IMG/VR virus record: IMGVR_UViG_3300035150_000015
Span: 40,444 to 104,443 of that record
Origin: a virus
DNA: 64,000 nucleotides
Strand: one strand, 5' to 3'
Of the stretch, positions 14,578-24,031 are shown in pieces. Every line of letters starts with the position of its first letter. The stretch's first letter is position 1. Position numbers and translations under genes: made by a program. Below the pieces are notes generated by a model, which saw only the letters and a list, made by a program, of their open reading frames with translations, ran no database searches and was not told where the DNA came from.

Positions 14578-17547
14578 CTACGATCCTAGGTCGTAAAGTC
14601 TCCCTTTTGTAATTAGGGCGTCCCTCTCGGAGCCCTGCAGGTCTCTACCAATCACCCGCCGACAAGCGGCGAGATAGCTATTCAGATCCTCGTAAACAGA
14701 AAAACCGCCGACACTTACTACGGTTTTATATATTCTGGATTCACCTGCGATCCTCGGCGTATCCGTGAACTCATCAAGGAAACGAGATACAGCCAGAATC
14801 TCTGTTCCGTTTAACCGGCCAGAGGCTTGTACGGCCCTCCAGCCGCCATTCTTGTGGAGTAGAAGACCATACAATACCTTACGCGCCAATACACAATTAG
14901 GTATTCTAGACCCCACCTTCTCAGCAATCATTCTCCAAGAAGCATTCTTGGTGAAGGCCTCCTTGATGAGAGTCTCGTTAAGGTTCTCATCCAAAGTTGG
15001 GTTTTCCCCCTTCCCAATCTGCTCCCGAACCTTCTCCACAGCTTTTTCCCTGAGGAACTCAGCTAGGTCCCCGACAGCCTGGTCCAAAGGATCGTCCTCG
15101 GTCTTCTTCTCTTCTTTGGGCTCACCACCAAATTCCCCACCCTCACCAAAGTCGAAGCCTTCCTCACCAGCCGCAGACAAAAGGCTGGCGGCCCTCTGGA
15201 AGGCTCCCAAGTCGGTCACTCGGGCAGCTTGTGAGAAGGCCACCTGAACCTTGTTCCGGATCTGTTTTATTTCAGAGGGGGTCAAAATATTGCGCAACAC
15301 AGCCCCAGTGAAGGCTGGGTGAGCTACCCAACTAGCTTCGATGAACTTGACGCTATTTGGGTCAGATCGGTGACCACAAAGCTCAGCAATTTTACGTTTG
15401 TTGCCCAGGCCATCCAAGTAGGTCTGGCCCTTCATATAGCGAATATGTGGGCAATTATGGACCGCCACCCCCTCTACAACATATGAATGGTCCTCTTCAA
15501 CCCCAACATTATGCACTGGACCAGAATACAGCTCCGAGAATACCCCCCTGACTCTGTAGACAAACCAGTTTCCAACTCGCTTAAATCCACCATTAGTTAG
15601 CGAGGCCATTGTCACCCGAGCTGTTTCTCGATCTTCAAACCGAGCTTCTCCTGAGAATCCAACAGGCTCTGGACAAGTTACAGAAAAACTTGGGAGCCAT
15701 CCTCTTTGATCACGGATCGTTACTGACCCGTCCCCGTTCACAACCTCCTGAACAGTGGCGAGCTTACCTCCAAAGACGATAGCTCGACGAGCATACATCT
15801 CGCAACGAGCCGCAAGCACGTGCATTTGGCTACACAAGTTGAAAGAAGCCGTGTTTCCCCGAATACCATTAGCATTCTGGGTTCCATCTCCGCCAAGCCA
15901 ACATTTGAGTACGTGTGCTTGAACACTAGAAGGCCACAACATCACCTCTCGAGAAAGTCGCTTAGCACTTGCATATTCCCCACAATGCCTGAAGAAAAAC
16001 GCAGCTGCTTCCTGATCCATAAGTCGGACAGAACATGAGGACCCATTATCATAGATTCGAGGGAGGACATCGTGACAAGCCTCTTGAACCCAACAACGAC
16101 CACACACCTTGCATTTATAGCAGTCGTCCCGACCAGGTTTGAATCTAGCGTTTAGGGCATATTCTGAAGGAGCCTCACATGAAGGACATGATACCTCTTC
16201 AGGTATTGAACGACTCGTTGACCGACGCTTAACTTGCTTGGTCCCTCGCTCCTGAACGAGCTGTTTCCACTGCACCGACACTGGACGGCGTTTTCGTCCA
16301 AAGACTTCAGACAAGAGCCGAGAAGTTTCCTCTACCAAAGTAGTACGTTCATGAGAACCAAAATCAAAACTCACCCCCACAAGCTCACCCTTACGCTTGA
16401 TAAACGAGCCTTCAGCCGCGAAATAACCAATCAATCGGGCCTTTTCAATTGTAGCATCAGTTGTCAACACCTCACCCTGAGGGATTGGGAACGCAAGGTA
16501 ATCTCCAACTCGGATATCCTGAGCTTCCGTGAAATCAAACTTCACCTCGAACAAATTCCGCCACTCATCGAGGCTCACCACATCCCGAGAAGGGTTCGGA
16601 TTTCGAAGTCTAGTGTTATGACCCGGTAGAAACCGACGCCTGAATGCCTTCTGACTCCCACGCTCATGTTCAACAGTTCTTTGTAGGGACTGACCACACC
16701 CGCAAGCACATTCGATCTCTGGACGAAGCACCCAGTAAGGGTGATCAGGAGTAGACATCAACTTAGATGGAACCCCTTCGACATCCAAAACACTGAGTGA
16801 GCCTTCATGATGACTACTCATCACTTCCGTCACGGCACGAGCATTGCCCTTGTGGGTGATCAGCATATCGCCCACAACCACATCTTCAATCGGAACATAT
16901 GTCCCATCTTGACGAAGCACTCTGGTGCCAGGAGGGAAGCAAAGTTGGGTTTCGTCCTCGGCCACATTCCCACACTTAGTGCAGGTCGTATGGCCGACCT
17001 GGCAGCCCATAGACATGGTCTGAACTTGTCTGGACTGAATCGCAGCCACCAAAGGCTTGTGTTTCAGAGCCGTGGCCACCAGGATATCAACATAGACAGA
17101 ATCCCCAATATCCCTGGCCGCCGCATCAATGATTTTGCCCTTGGAGAGCTCGGGAATTTGTAGATGCTCTACGTAGTTTTCACCCCCAATGAAAGTCTTG
17201 TAAGTAGCTAAAAGTAAACGCCTCTCCCACGCATCAAAATTGTTATTTATAAAACTCTGAGTTCCAGGGGTAATCAGAAAGTCCCCAAACTTCCGGTCAA
17301 TCTCGAACCCGTCAATCATCTGCCGTCCCAGAGGGAGACCTGACTCCTCGGTATCTACAGAAGCGATAATTGTAGCGTGGCTCAAAAGATATTCCTTGGG
17401 GTCATACTTCTGGATGACCTGAGAAGCCTTTTTACTGAAAAAGCCTTTTCCCGAAAGGGCTTTAGCCCTCACTTCATCCCACACCGGAAGTTTGACATCC
17501 GGTTGGATTACAGTGGCATTGGCATAACGCAAAAAGGCCATTCTCAC
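14578..17547 (-). CDS. Prohead-protease-like protein interrupted by an intein
   Basis: The 989-residue precursor contains a 496-residue intein (residues 203-698), leaving about 493 residues after splicing. The N-extein has blocks seen in phage prohead core or protease proteins: FIGGENYVEHLQIPELSKGK (about 119-138) and QVQTMSMGC (174-182). The His in the first and the Ser in the second are candidate catalytic residues. A four-Cys zinc site follows: CTKC before the intein, then the Cys of CPHIRY after it and C in ELCGH. The C-terminal half is charged and may act as an internal scaffold. It sits between scaffold and portal-side genes, as expected. The GTG at 17545-17547 overlaps the upstream stop; an ATG two codons later is an equal candidate. 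Protease activity is inferred. Confidence 0.7.
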   Translation of the reverse strand: MRMAFLRYANATVIQPDVKLPVWDEVRAKALSGKGFFSKKASQVIQKYDPKEYLLSHATIIASVDTEESGLPLGRQMIDGFEIDRKFGDFLITPGTQSFINNNFDAWERRLLLATYKTFIGGENYVEHLQIPELSKGKIIDAAARDIGDSVYVDILVATALKHKPLVAAIQSRQVQTMSMGCQVGHTTCTKCGNVAEDETQLCFPPGTRVLRQDGTYVPIEDVVVGDMLITHKGNARAVTEVMSSHHEGSLSVLDVEGVPSKLMSTPDHPYWVLRPEIECACGCGQSLQRTVEHERGSQKAFRRRFLPGHNTRLRNPNPSRDVVSLDEWRNLFEVKFDFTEAQDIRVGDYLAFPIPQGEVLTTDATIEKARLIGYFAAEGSFIKRKGELVGVSFDFGSHERTTLVEETSRLLSEVFGRKRRPVSVQWKQLVQERGTKQVKRRSTSRSIPEEVSCPSCEAPSEYALNARFKPGRDDCYKCKVCGRCWVQEACHDVLPRIYDNGSSCSVRLMDQEAAAFFFRHCGEYASAKRLSREVMLWPSSVQAHVLKCWLGGDGTQNANGIRGNTASFNLCSQMHVLAARCEMYARRAIVFGGKLATVQEVVNGDGSVTIRDQRGWLPSFSVTCPEPVGFSGEARFEDRETARVTMASLTNGGFKRVGNWFVYRVRGVFSELYSGPVHNVGVEEDHSYVVEGVAVHNCPHIRYMKGQTYLDGLGNKRKIAELCGHRSDPNSVKFIEASWVAHPAFTGAVLRNILTPSEIKQIRNKVQVAFSQAARVTDLGAFQRAASLLSAAGEEGFDFGEGGEFGGEPKEEKKTEDDPLDQAVGDLAEFLREKAVEKVREQIGKGENPTLDENLNETLIKEAFTKNASWRMIAEKVGSRIPNCVLARKVLYGLLLHKNGGWRAVQASGRLNGTEILAVSRFLDEFTDTPRIAGESRIYKTVVSVGGFSVYEDLNSYLAACRRVIGRDLQGSERDALITKGRLYDLGS
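15454..16941 (-). other. Intein with LAGLIDADG endonuclease and zinc motifs
   Basis: The intein spans residues 203-698 of the prohead-protease-like protein, 496 residues. It begins CFPPGTRVLRQDGTYVPIED (block A) and ends HNVGVEEDHSYVVEGVAVHN, followed by Cys as the +1 residue. The penultimate His and final Asn are standard for class 1 splicing. Block B includes TPDHPYW. Endonuclease motifs are IGYFAAEGSF (373-382) and CWLGGDGTQ (549-557). Extra cysteine pairs (CACGCG near 280; CPSC and CYKCKVCGRC near 454-485) suggest one or two zinc fingers inside the endonuclease part, perhaps for DNA recognition. The insertion lies directly before a Cys that belongs to the host protein's own zinc site. Confidence 0.92.
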
Positions 17548-17987
17548 CCCATCTTCAGGAGTACTTGGTTGACCAGGTCCCTCTTGGCGGATGCCACCTT
17601 GAAAGCTTCAAGATGGGAGACCATGGACCTGTACTTCTTCAATTGTTTTCGAAGGCTCTGTAGTCCCCTTTTTTCGGAATCCTTGGCAGAAAATTCCGCT
17701 TGCTGCAGAGCCCTCTGAGCCTTTCCCAGAAGACCTAGACTGACTGACTTCCCCTCTTCGACCCTCTTCTTCAAGAGATCAACAGGGTTTCCAGCTGGTC
17801 TGTTCTTCCAGACTTCCCCGATGCTATCACTGACACCCTTGTCTACCCTAACCTTGACATTGGTGCCTCCGGACGGTCCCTCAGTCTTGTCCCTTTTCAC
17901 ATGATGCTTACGAGGGTCAGCTTTGGGGTGCTCTCTCAAATAAGTTCTGAGGGCTTCAGGAGATTCGAATTCTTTGGAAGTTTTCAT
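17544..17987 (-). CDS. Conserved phage head-region protein, unknown function
   Basis: The protein has about 147 residues. It opens MKTSKEFESPEALRTYLREHP, followed by a basic, probably disordered linker. A C-terminal helical segment (LLKKRVEEGKSVSLGLLGKA to KVASAKRDLVNQVLLKMG) follows. The start is uncertain: ATG 17985-17987 is used, but GTG codons at 17993 and 17996 overlap the upstream stop. Short proteins like this, with an 'xALxxYLxEHPxADPxxH' opening, occur next to prohead protease genes in phages I recall. Function is unknown. Confidence 0.6.
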   Translation of the reverse strand: MKTSKEFESPEALRTYLREHPKADPRKHHVKRDKTEGPSGGTNVKVRVDKGVSDSIGEVWKNRPAGNPVDLLKKRVEEGKSVSLGLLGKAQRALQQAEFSAKDSEKRGLQSLRKQLKKYRSMVSHLEAFKVASAKRDLVNQVLLKMG

Positions 17988-17989
17988 CC

Positions 17990-18706
17990 TCACCACTCCA
18001 CTGGAGAGCCATCAGGACCAAGAATATCGGCTTGACGGATCAAGTACATATCCTGCGGGCAAGCAAACAATCGGATTTTCCGGCCCTCCGCCATCTTGTA
18101 AGTGGTCCTCCGCATCTGAGTCCCACACTTAGGGCAGTTCGGAAGACGAGCTGTGACTTCAGCCCTTGTAGCCCGGTGCTGGCGATTCTGAGCGGCCCAA
18201 TAGGTGGCAGTCTTCCTGGCGTGCTGTTCCAGCAACAGATCAAGAGATCTGGAAGCAAAGCGGTAGAACTTCTTTACCTCATCCAGAAGAACGTCGTCTT
18301 CTGTCGCGGCCCCGTACTTACGCCACAAGCTATCGTAAGCTAGAACCTCTCCCACATTCGAGTGGAACAAACGGGCCATGTCCCGATGAAATCCAGGAGG
18401 GACCTGAGTGGTTCTCCATAGATTCTGAAGCCTCTCCCTGGCCTTCTTGGTCACCTCCATCCCAGGAAAGTAGGAAAATTCTACTGTGGGTGGGAGATAA
18501 GCTGCGAATTCCGGAGATGACTTTACAAGCCACTCCGGAGATACGCGCTCACTGCCAAACGGCCACTGGACATCGACAAAACCAATCCCCGGCAACACGG
18601 CCAAAACCCTCCCGGCATAAGGGGTAACCCCCTGCCCGGGAAGGATTTGCTGTACGGTATCACCAACAGAAAAGTCTTTGGTCAGAGTCCAGTAGTCAAT
18701 CGCCAC
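17990..18706 (-). CDS. SH3-like plus zinc-ribbon protein, unknown function
   Basis: The protein has 238 residues. Residues 10-60 look like a small SH3/KOW-like beta barrel (FSVGDTVQQILPGQGVTPYA, then GRVLAVLPGIGFVDVQWPFG). A helical centre follows. Near the C-terminus (about residues 190-220) is a zinc-ribbon with CPKCG and a single later Cys in FACPQD, so the zinc site has only three visible cysteines. It overlaps no neighbour by more than a few bases and lies between portal-side and protease genes. A virion-assembly role is likely by position. No family was recognised. Confidence 0.6.
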   Translation of the reverse strand: MAIDYWTLTKDFSVGDTVQQILPGQGVTPYAGRVLAVLPGIGFVDVQWPFGSERVSPEWLVKSSPEFAAYLPPTVEFSYFPGMEVTKKARERLQNLWRTTQVPPGFHRDMARLFHSNVGEVLAYDSLWRKYGAATEDDVLLDEVKKFYRFASRSLDLLLEQHARKTATYWAAQNRQHRATRAEVTARLPNCPKCGTQMRRTTYKMAEGRKIRLFACPQDMYLIRQADILGPDGSPVEW

Positions 18707-18747
18707 GGCAGAACCCTCAAGAAAAAACGGGATGGTAGAAAAGAAGC

Positions 18748-19143
18748 TTACGGAGCGAGAGGGCGCCCGGTCTCAGACTTACCAGTCTCAACAGCCGAGG
18801 ACTGATCGTCGGAATAAGCCTGCATGTAAGGCTCGTCAGCGTCGGTCTGAACAGGCTTCTGAGGGTTCTCAAAGGTAGCCATGTAAGGCTCGTCAGCGTC
18901 ACGCTGGAGAACCTTGGCTTCCTTGAGCAGTTTCACCTGACGACGCTCCAAGGAATCCTGCCCATAGGCACGAACCTCGAGCTCATCAGCAGTTTTGTCC
19001 AAGTTGTTGACAATCTCTTTGGCGGTATCAAAAGAGATCCCCAAAGCTTCGTGGTTGGCCTGGATCTCTCCGGCAGCCACGTCCAAGTGAGCAAGAATGG
19101 TATTGACCGTCTTGATTTGTTCGGCGGATAGCTTGGTAGGCAT
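18748..19143 (-). CDS. Small helical protein with duplicated DADEPYM motif
   Basis: The protein has 131 residues and starts MPTKLSAEQIKTVNTILAHL. The first 80 residues are helical. The C-terminal part contains the heptapeptide DADEPYM twice, 18 residues apart, encoded by a 19-bp DNA repeat. I chose ATG 19141-19143 because AGGAG lies eight bases upstream; the longer open frame overlaps the previous gene and is not credible. A short motif repeated near a flexible tail could be a binding site for a capsid or portal partner (inference). Confidence 0.7.
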   Translation of the reverse strand: MPTKLSAEQIKTVNTILAHLDVAAGEIQANHEALGISFDTAKEIVNNLDKTADELEVRAYGQDSLERRQVKLLKEAKVLQRDADEPYMATFENPQKPVQTDADEPYMQAYSDDQSSAVETGKSETGRPLAP

Positions 19144-19174
19144 TTCCGTTACTCCTGAGGGTTGCTTGTTACTT

Positions 19175-22100
19175 CTAGGCCCCCTTGAGGACCTGGAGAA
19201 TTGGTAGAAGGACTTTCTTGGCCTCAGCGTCAGCTGCTGCCGTTCGGATAATGAGAGAACGCAATTTGGTGTACTTGTCGGAAGAAGCCTTCTTCGGTTC
19301 CTCCTCCTTAGGTTCCTCGGGCTCCTGTTGCTCTGCCAGCCTGGTTGACAAGTCAAAGAGCTCAAAAGCCATCTTGGGATTTTCGTTAGCCAGATGAACT
19401 GCCATCTTTCGGATCTGAGTCGATGCTTTCACGAGAGTAACCTTTTCTTTGGCTAGTTTCCCTGGGATAGTCCCAAATGCTTCTCCAGGACCTGGAGCCG
19501 GAACATTCCCCAAGCGAGCCAAGAGCATGTTATATGTGTTCGGGTCCACAGTTCTATTGTATTTGCTGGTGTGTATTGCGAGATCCAAGGCGGCTCTCAA
19601 CTGAGTGTCACGAAGGACTCCCTTGACATCGTCAGCCAAAACAGGGTTTTTTAACCACTCTTGGGCAGAATCCAAAATAAACCTGTAGTCTGCCTCTCCC
19701 AGTTTCCCTTGCTGGGCTTGATTCCACTGAGGGTAGGACGTGGGACGTTCTTCTTCGGGGTCCACGCCGTGGTAGACTGCAGTCCGGCGATGTTGATCCA
19801 TCGATAATCTAGAAAGATAAGTAGAATTTCGGTATCGCTCCAAAACCGCAGCCACTTTAGACCGGTTGGCCAAATCTTCAAAAAGATCTGGCACCTCTTC
19901 TTTCTTACCTCTGACCACATCATACCGGACAGGTTTTACGGGCTTAGGGGGCTCGGGCTCAGAGAAAGGTTCGGGACGTTTCTTGCCCGGAGCCTGATAG
20001 CTCGTATCCCATTTCCACATGGCCTTTTCAGCCTTGGCCTTCCTCTTCTCCCACTCCCTGTAAAGAGCTAGCTGCTGGTCATACTCGTCAGCATCCAACC
20101 TGTCCATAGCGGCCCTAACAACAGGAACCTTCTGGGGGGCCAAAGCCCGTAAACGAGACAGGATCCTAACCTTGAAAGCCACTCCTCCTGGGTGACGAGA
20201 CGTCCCATAAAGCTTTGACTTCTTCCGGAAGAAATCCGATGCCTTCCTCATTCCCTGAGCAATATTATTGGCGTCGTCCAGTTCCGAGAAAGACTCCTCA
20301 GATTCAAAGGGGGTCCTATTCAAAAACTTCGCCTTAGCCTCCTGGTAATCATTGGCCTCCAGGAACCCTCGAGCAATCCTCCGAGTGGCCGGGTCAAGCT
20401 GAGAAAGGAGTTTCTTGGCCACACCCTCACGAATTGGGATGTGTTGCCCCGAATCCAAATGTTCCTCGAAAGCCTTCTCGGCCTGTTTCTTGGCCTGCTT
20501 CTCTGAGCCCCCCCGAAGCATGAAGTCCGCAAGTGTTGAAGCCAACTCTGGGGGTACCCTTGGTCGGTTCGTCATCGACGGGAGGCTCAACTCGTAGGAC
20601 AGCCTGTCCTTAGCGGCCAAACTAGCTGCCAAGACCTGCATCTGGTGTTTACGCATAGCTTCAGCCTGCTCATCCAACGGCAGGGAGGCGAACACCCTCT
20701 TCTTCCCACCCTGCATCACCGTTCTAGGGGGCTTCACATCAGCAGGGTCAGTAGCAAAGAATTGCTGGGTTTTGGCCACAAGGTCTCTGACATTCTTAGG
20801 CTTCTGTCTACGAGCCACAGAATAATTCCGGACCAATTCCCTAGCATCCGTAGGATGTAGGTTCTTGGAAATAATGTCGACAACAAGTTCCGGGGGGAAA
20901 GTGTCGACGATTTCAGCCAACACCTCCCGACGTTCTGCCTCAGAAGGCTCTGGGCGTTCTGGCTCTGGGATACCGGCCCTCTCGAACTCGGACAATGAAT
21001 CGTAGGAACGCTTCGCGTCCAAAGCTTTCTTCAGAGCCCGGAGATTATCACTCAGACCGTCAGGCAAGGCCCCCTTCAACTCAGGGAAGGCCTTCTCGGG
21101 CCTCACAAACTCCAAGTCGTGTTCCTCCGCCAACTTGTTCAATCTCTCGGAGGGTTCGCTGGTGGGGTCAGAAAGTTGTTGAACCAGATCCCAGGCCGGC
21201 CCATTCTTCACGTCCAAAAGCAACTTGGACGCCTCGGCCCCATCCTTGATCAGCTTTTTCCGAGCCCTCTTGTCTTTTTCGATCTTCTTCTTTTCTCCCT
21301 CCTCTTGCTCGAAGCTTTCTATCAGAACGGACTGCTTCTCCGGGGGGAGCTCCTCAAAAGGGACTCTCTTCTTGGAGTCCAGAACCATCACCTGTCCGTT
21401 CTCCAACTCACTGGTAGGGATGGCTTCTAGAAACCGTTGGAACTGGGGTTCTTTGTGCCTTCCAGAAGCTACCCACTCCTGAACCTTGGGATGCTCAGGC
21501 TCCTCTGAGGCGTCCTCCTCAGGCTCCCCTTTTGCTGGCGGCTCCTTGCCCTCCTCAGGAGCTTTCTCAACCTCCTTGGGCTTGGGTGTCTTCCTACCCT
21601 TGGGCTTAGCCTTGGACTTCGAGGGCTTCGTAGCGAAGGCCTTTTGAAGGTCACCGAGAGTAGTCAAGCCCTCGGGAAGCTCTATCCCACGGAAAACCTG
21701 CGAAACTGAGAACTCGGGATTGTTCTGAGCAAACCCGTGGAGCTCTTGCCCGGGGGTAATCAAACTCTGCAACTTAGACTTGAGGGCCGGATTGTCCTTC
21801 ACGAGCTCTCGAAGTTGGTCACCGAATTGCTGCAGCTGAGCTCGATCGAGCTCCCCTTTCTTCTCCTCCCGCTTAATCTCCTCGTACTTGTGAGGCTCCT
21901 CCCTAAGAGTTCTAGGGGAGACCAGGACTGTTTTCCCTGTCTCCTTGCTTTTAGCCGGGACCCTATCCTCTTCAGCCAGAACCCGGCGTACAACCTGAGC
22001 CGATAGACTGCCGCCTATGTCCTTGTAATTCAAAGACTTATCTCGGTCTCTCGCTACATCCTGATCCCCCCCAACATCAGGATCTTCATCGACACGCATA

Positions 22101-22213
22101 TGCTCTCGGCGGCGGTCATGACGAGGGGGCTTAAGCTTGGGAGCCGGGCGCACTAAGCGCTCGGCCTCAGCATCTTCGACCTCAGAACGGGTTTTGGTGG
22201 ACCAAATATCCAT
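19175..22213 (-). CDS. Very large portal-adjacent protein, probably virion internal
   Basis: The 1012-residue protein is highly charged and mostly helical. It has Lys/Pro/Glu-rich low-complexity stretches around residues 190-250 and again near 760-790. The extreme C-terminus (KASSDKYTKLRSLIIRTAAA, then EAKKVLLPILQVLKG) is helical. No enzyme motif was found. It lies directly after the portal gene, where large phages often encode internal head or neck proteins. The start codon has a hairpin immediately upstream (22214-22228). Function unknown; internal virion protein or scaffold are the best guesses. Confidence 0.65.
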   Translation of the reverse strand: MDIWSTKTRSEVEDAEAERLVRPAPKLKPPRHDRRREHMRVDEDPDVGGDQDVARDRDKSLNYKDIGGSLSAQVVRRVLAEEDRVPAKSKETGKTVLVSPRTLREEPHKYEEIKREEKKGELDRAQLQQFGDQLRELVKDNPALKSKLQSLITPGQELHGFAQNNPEFSVSQVFRGIELPEGLTTLGDLQKAFATKPSKSKAKPKGRKTPKPKEVEKAPEEGKEPPAKGEPEEDASEEPEHPKVQEWVASGRHKEPQFQRFLEAIPTSELENGQVMVLDSKKRVPFEELPPEKQSVLIESFEQEEGEKKKIEKDKRARKKLIKDGAEASKLLLDVKNGPAWDLVQQLSDPTSEPSERLNKLAEEHDLEFVRPEKAFPELKGALPDGLSDNLRALKKALDAKRSYDSLSEFERAGIPEPERPEPSEAERREVLAEIVDTFPPELVVDIISKNLHPTDARELVRNYSVARRQKPKNVRDLVAKTQQFFATDPADVKPPRTVMQGGKKRVFASLPLDEQAEAMRKHQMQVLAASLAAKDRLSYELSLPSMTNRPRVPPELASTLADFMLRGGSEKQAKKQAEKAFEEHLDSGQHIPIREGVAKKLLSQLDPATRRIARGFLEANDYQEAKAKFLNRTPFESEESFSELDDANNIAQGMRKASDFFRKKSKLYGTSRHPGGVAFKVRILSRLRALAPQKVPVVRAAMDRLDADEYDQQLALYREWEKRKAKAEKAMWKWDTSYQAPGKKRPEPFSEPEPPKPVKPVRYDVVRGKKEEVPDLFEDLANRSKVAAVLERYRNSTYLSRLSMDQHRRTAVYHGVDPEEERPTSYPQWNQAQQGKLGEADYRFILDSAQEWLKNPVLADDVKGVLRDTQLRAALDLAIHTSKYNRTVDPNTYNMLLARLGNVPAPGPGEAFGTIPGKLAKEKVTLVKASTQIRKMAVHLANENPKMAFELFDLSTRLAEQQEPEEPKEEEPKKASSDKYTKLRSLIIRTAAADAEAKKVLLPILQVLKGA

Positions 22214-22228
22214 CGCCTTACCAAGGCG
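22214..22228 (-). promoter_or_regulatory. Hairpin abutting a start codon
   Basis: On the minus strand CGCCTT and AAGGCG pair around GGT directly before the ATG of the 1012-residue gene. The only Shine-Dalgarno-like bases (AAGG) are in the 3' arm and only two bases from the ATG, so the helix could hide the ribosome site. It might make translation depend on ribosomes arriving from the portal gene, whose stop is 25 bp upstream. Confidence 0.35.
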
Positions 22229-22237
22229 ATAGCTAAA

Positions 22238-24031
22238 TTAGTAACGACCCTCGTCCTCTCCTCCGCTGGGTTTCATCTTCAGCTTCAGGTACTCAGCTAT
22301 CTTAGTAACTATGTCCGTCTGTTCGGCCAGTAGACGCCCGACCTCACTGTAGACACCCCTCATAGCCTCGTTGAAGACTGCATCATTGACCGTGAACATG
22401 TCCTTCTCGATCTTTAGCTTCGTTTCCTCAGGATCGATGCCAAGAAGCTCAAGGATGAGGTCGATGCTGATACTCCCCTTCTGGTAGAGGTTCATCATCG
22501 CATCAAAAGTATCCTGTGAGTCTCGAAGAGGCAGTCGAGTGAAGCTCAAACGCGGGTACAGAACCACTTCCTGGCCCCACTCATCCTCCTCCACGAATCC
22601 CATGCGACGAGCCACAGGTTCGAACAGGTAGGTATGGACGTAGTCCTGAACGATCTCACGAAGATGAAGATACCTTGTATTGATGACCTCCAGCTTTAGC
22701 CGATCCCCAGAATAGAGAGTCTCACCACTCATGAGACTCTCGGTGACACCCAACCCGGAAAGTAGCCGACGTTCAGTCTGCTCATACTCCACAGACAGAT
22801 CGAGGAGCCGGTCCCGAGCTCCCATCTCTTCCCACCGAATCTCGTAGTTTGCAACAATACTGTAATCGGGGTCTACGAGAGCCAGATCCACTTCTGCCCG
22901 TAGTATGTCCACATCGTCATTGCTCAAGCCCTCAGCCCAGACAATTCTTTTGGGCGTCATGGCTCTAGAAGCGATGGACGTCTGGGCCTGGCGAAGCTTC
23001 TCTCGGTAGTAGAGCGTACGCAAGCATCTGTCCAAAATACTCTGTCCTAGAGGGCTGTTGTCCGATTTCCGGCCGGAAAGAAGGTGCACAAAGGAGCCTT
23101 CATCCGGGTCAGTCCCCAACGGAATCAGGTGCCCTTGCGAAATGTGCTCCCGAACCTCATGGGGGATATCCTGGGCCAGCTCTTCGTCAGCCGGATTGCC
23201 ATTTTTAGCGCCTTCAACAAGGGCCCGATCTTTGTCGGAAGGGATTAGCTCCACCCGAACCCGGTCTGTGAACGAACCAGTGGTGACCTTGACCCTATCC
23301 AGAGGAAGAATGATAAGCCGGGCCCATCCGGCATAGTGCTTCTGGTAGTAAAGAAGTTCCTGGTCTTCCCTATCAGTATCTTCTACCCAATACTCCTCCT
23401 CTTCCTCTACAGCATCACCGTTATCCTTCAGCACAGCCTTCGGCCGCTTCTCCAGCTTATGCCCAACCTCTTGTGGGAGATCAACATCAGAATCCTCAGC
23501 GAAAATGACACTGGTGCCATTAAGCCAATAGTGTCGAACAATCGTCAGTAGATTCTGGAAAAGCTTGATCCTATCGCACATCCTTTCGTACCGGCTCAGG
23601 ATATACCGGCCGTAATCGTGAGGATCCTTGAAGCCCTTGGGGCAGGTCCTGGGCTTAGGGGGCGCCAAGCGGACTTTAGAGAGGGGGATCTCCGTGTGTA
23701 GATCGATAGCTTGCCCAACAAGCTCATCAGAATTGTAGAAATGCTGGTAGATCTCCAGCTTTTCTCGACGAGACTGAGGCAGCTCTAGGAAATCTGTGGA
23801 GAGCTGCGGGGAAAAGAAATTACCCTGGGAGCTCAGAATAGAATCCCCAGCAAAGCCACCCGTTCCACCAATCCCACAGGAGGCCTGAACCTGCTGCCGG
23901 GCCAATCTTTCCTTGAAAGTAAGCTGGGACCCGGAACTAGCCACATAAGGTCTAGGACGGGGAGGGACCGCAAACGTTGCTACCGTCGTCCTAGGGGCTG
24001 GTCGAGCGTTCGTGATGTAATCACTCGGCAT
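22238..24031 (-). CDS. Portal protein
   Basis: The 597-residue protein would form the dodecameric portal ring at the capsid vertex through which DNA is packaged. Evidence is the position between TerL and the protease/scaffold/capsid group and typical portal features. These include an N-terminal wing region (REKLEIYQHFYNSDELVGQA), a central acidic loop (EEEEEYWVEDTDREDQ), the segment SPLGQSILDRCLRTLYYREK, and the C-terminal crown-side region MMNLYQKGSISIDLILELLG. Phage portals of this type commonly carry the 'KGxISxxxxLELLGIDPE' pattern. The ATG overlaps the stop of the upstream gene by about 11 bp. Confidence 0.85.
   Translation of the reverse strand: MPSDYITNARPAPRTTVATFAVPPRPRPYVASSGSQLTFKERLARQQVQASCGIGGTGGFAGDSILSSQGNFFSPQLSTDFLELPQSRREKLEIYQHFYNSDELVGQAIDLHTEIPLSKVRLAPPKPRTCPKGFKDPHDYGRYILSRYERMCDRIKLFQNLLTIVRHYWLNGTSVIFAEDSDVDLPQEVGHKLEKRPKAVLKDNGDAVEEEEEYWVEDTDREDQELLYYQKHYAGWARLIILPLDRVKVTTGSFTDRVRVELIPSDKDRALVEGAKNGNPADEELAQDIPHEVREHISQGHLIPLGTDPDEGSFVHLLSGRKSDNSPLGQSILDRCLRTLYYREKLRQAQTSIASRAMTPKRIVWAEGLSNDDVDILRAEVDLALVDPDYSIVANYEIRWEEMGARDRLLDLSVEYEQTERRLLSGLGVTESLMSGETLYSGDRLKLEVINTRYLHLREIVQDYVHTYLFEPVARRMGFVEEDEWGQEVVLYPRLSFTRLPLRDSQDTFDAMMNLYQKGSISIDLILELLGIDPEETKLKIEKDMFTVNDAVFNEAMRGVYSEVGRLLAEQTDIVTKIAEYLKLKMKPSGGEDEGRY

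Noticed and set aside
18748-19365. Longer version of the 131-residue gene starting at 19365
   Set aside because: The added N-terminus is Arg/Ser-rich shadow sequence inside the 1012-residue gene. ATG 19143 has AGGAG at ideal spacing.
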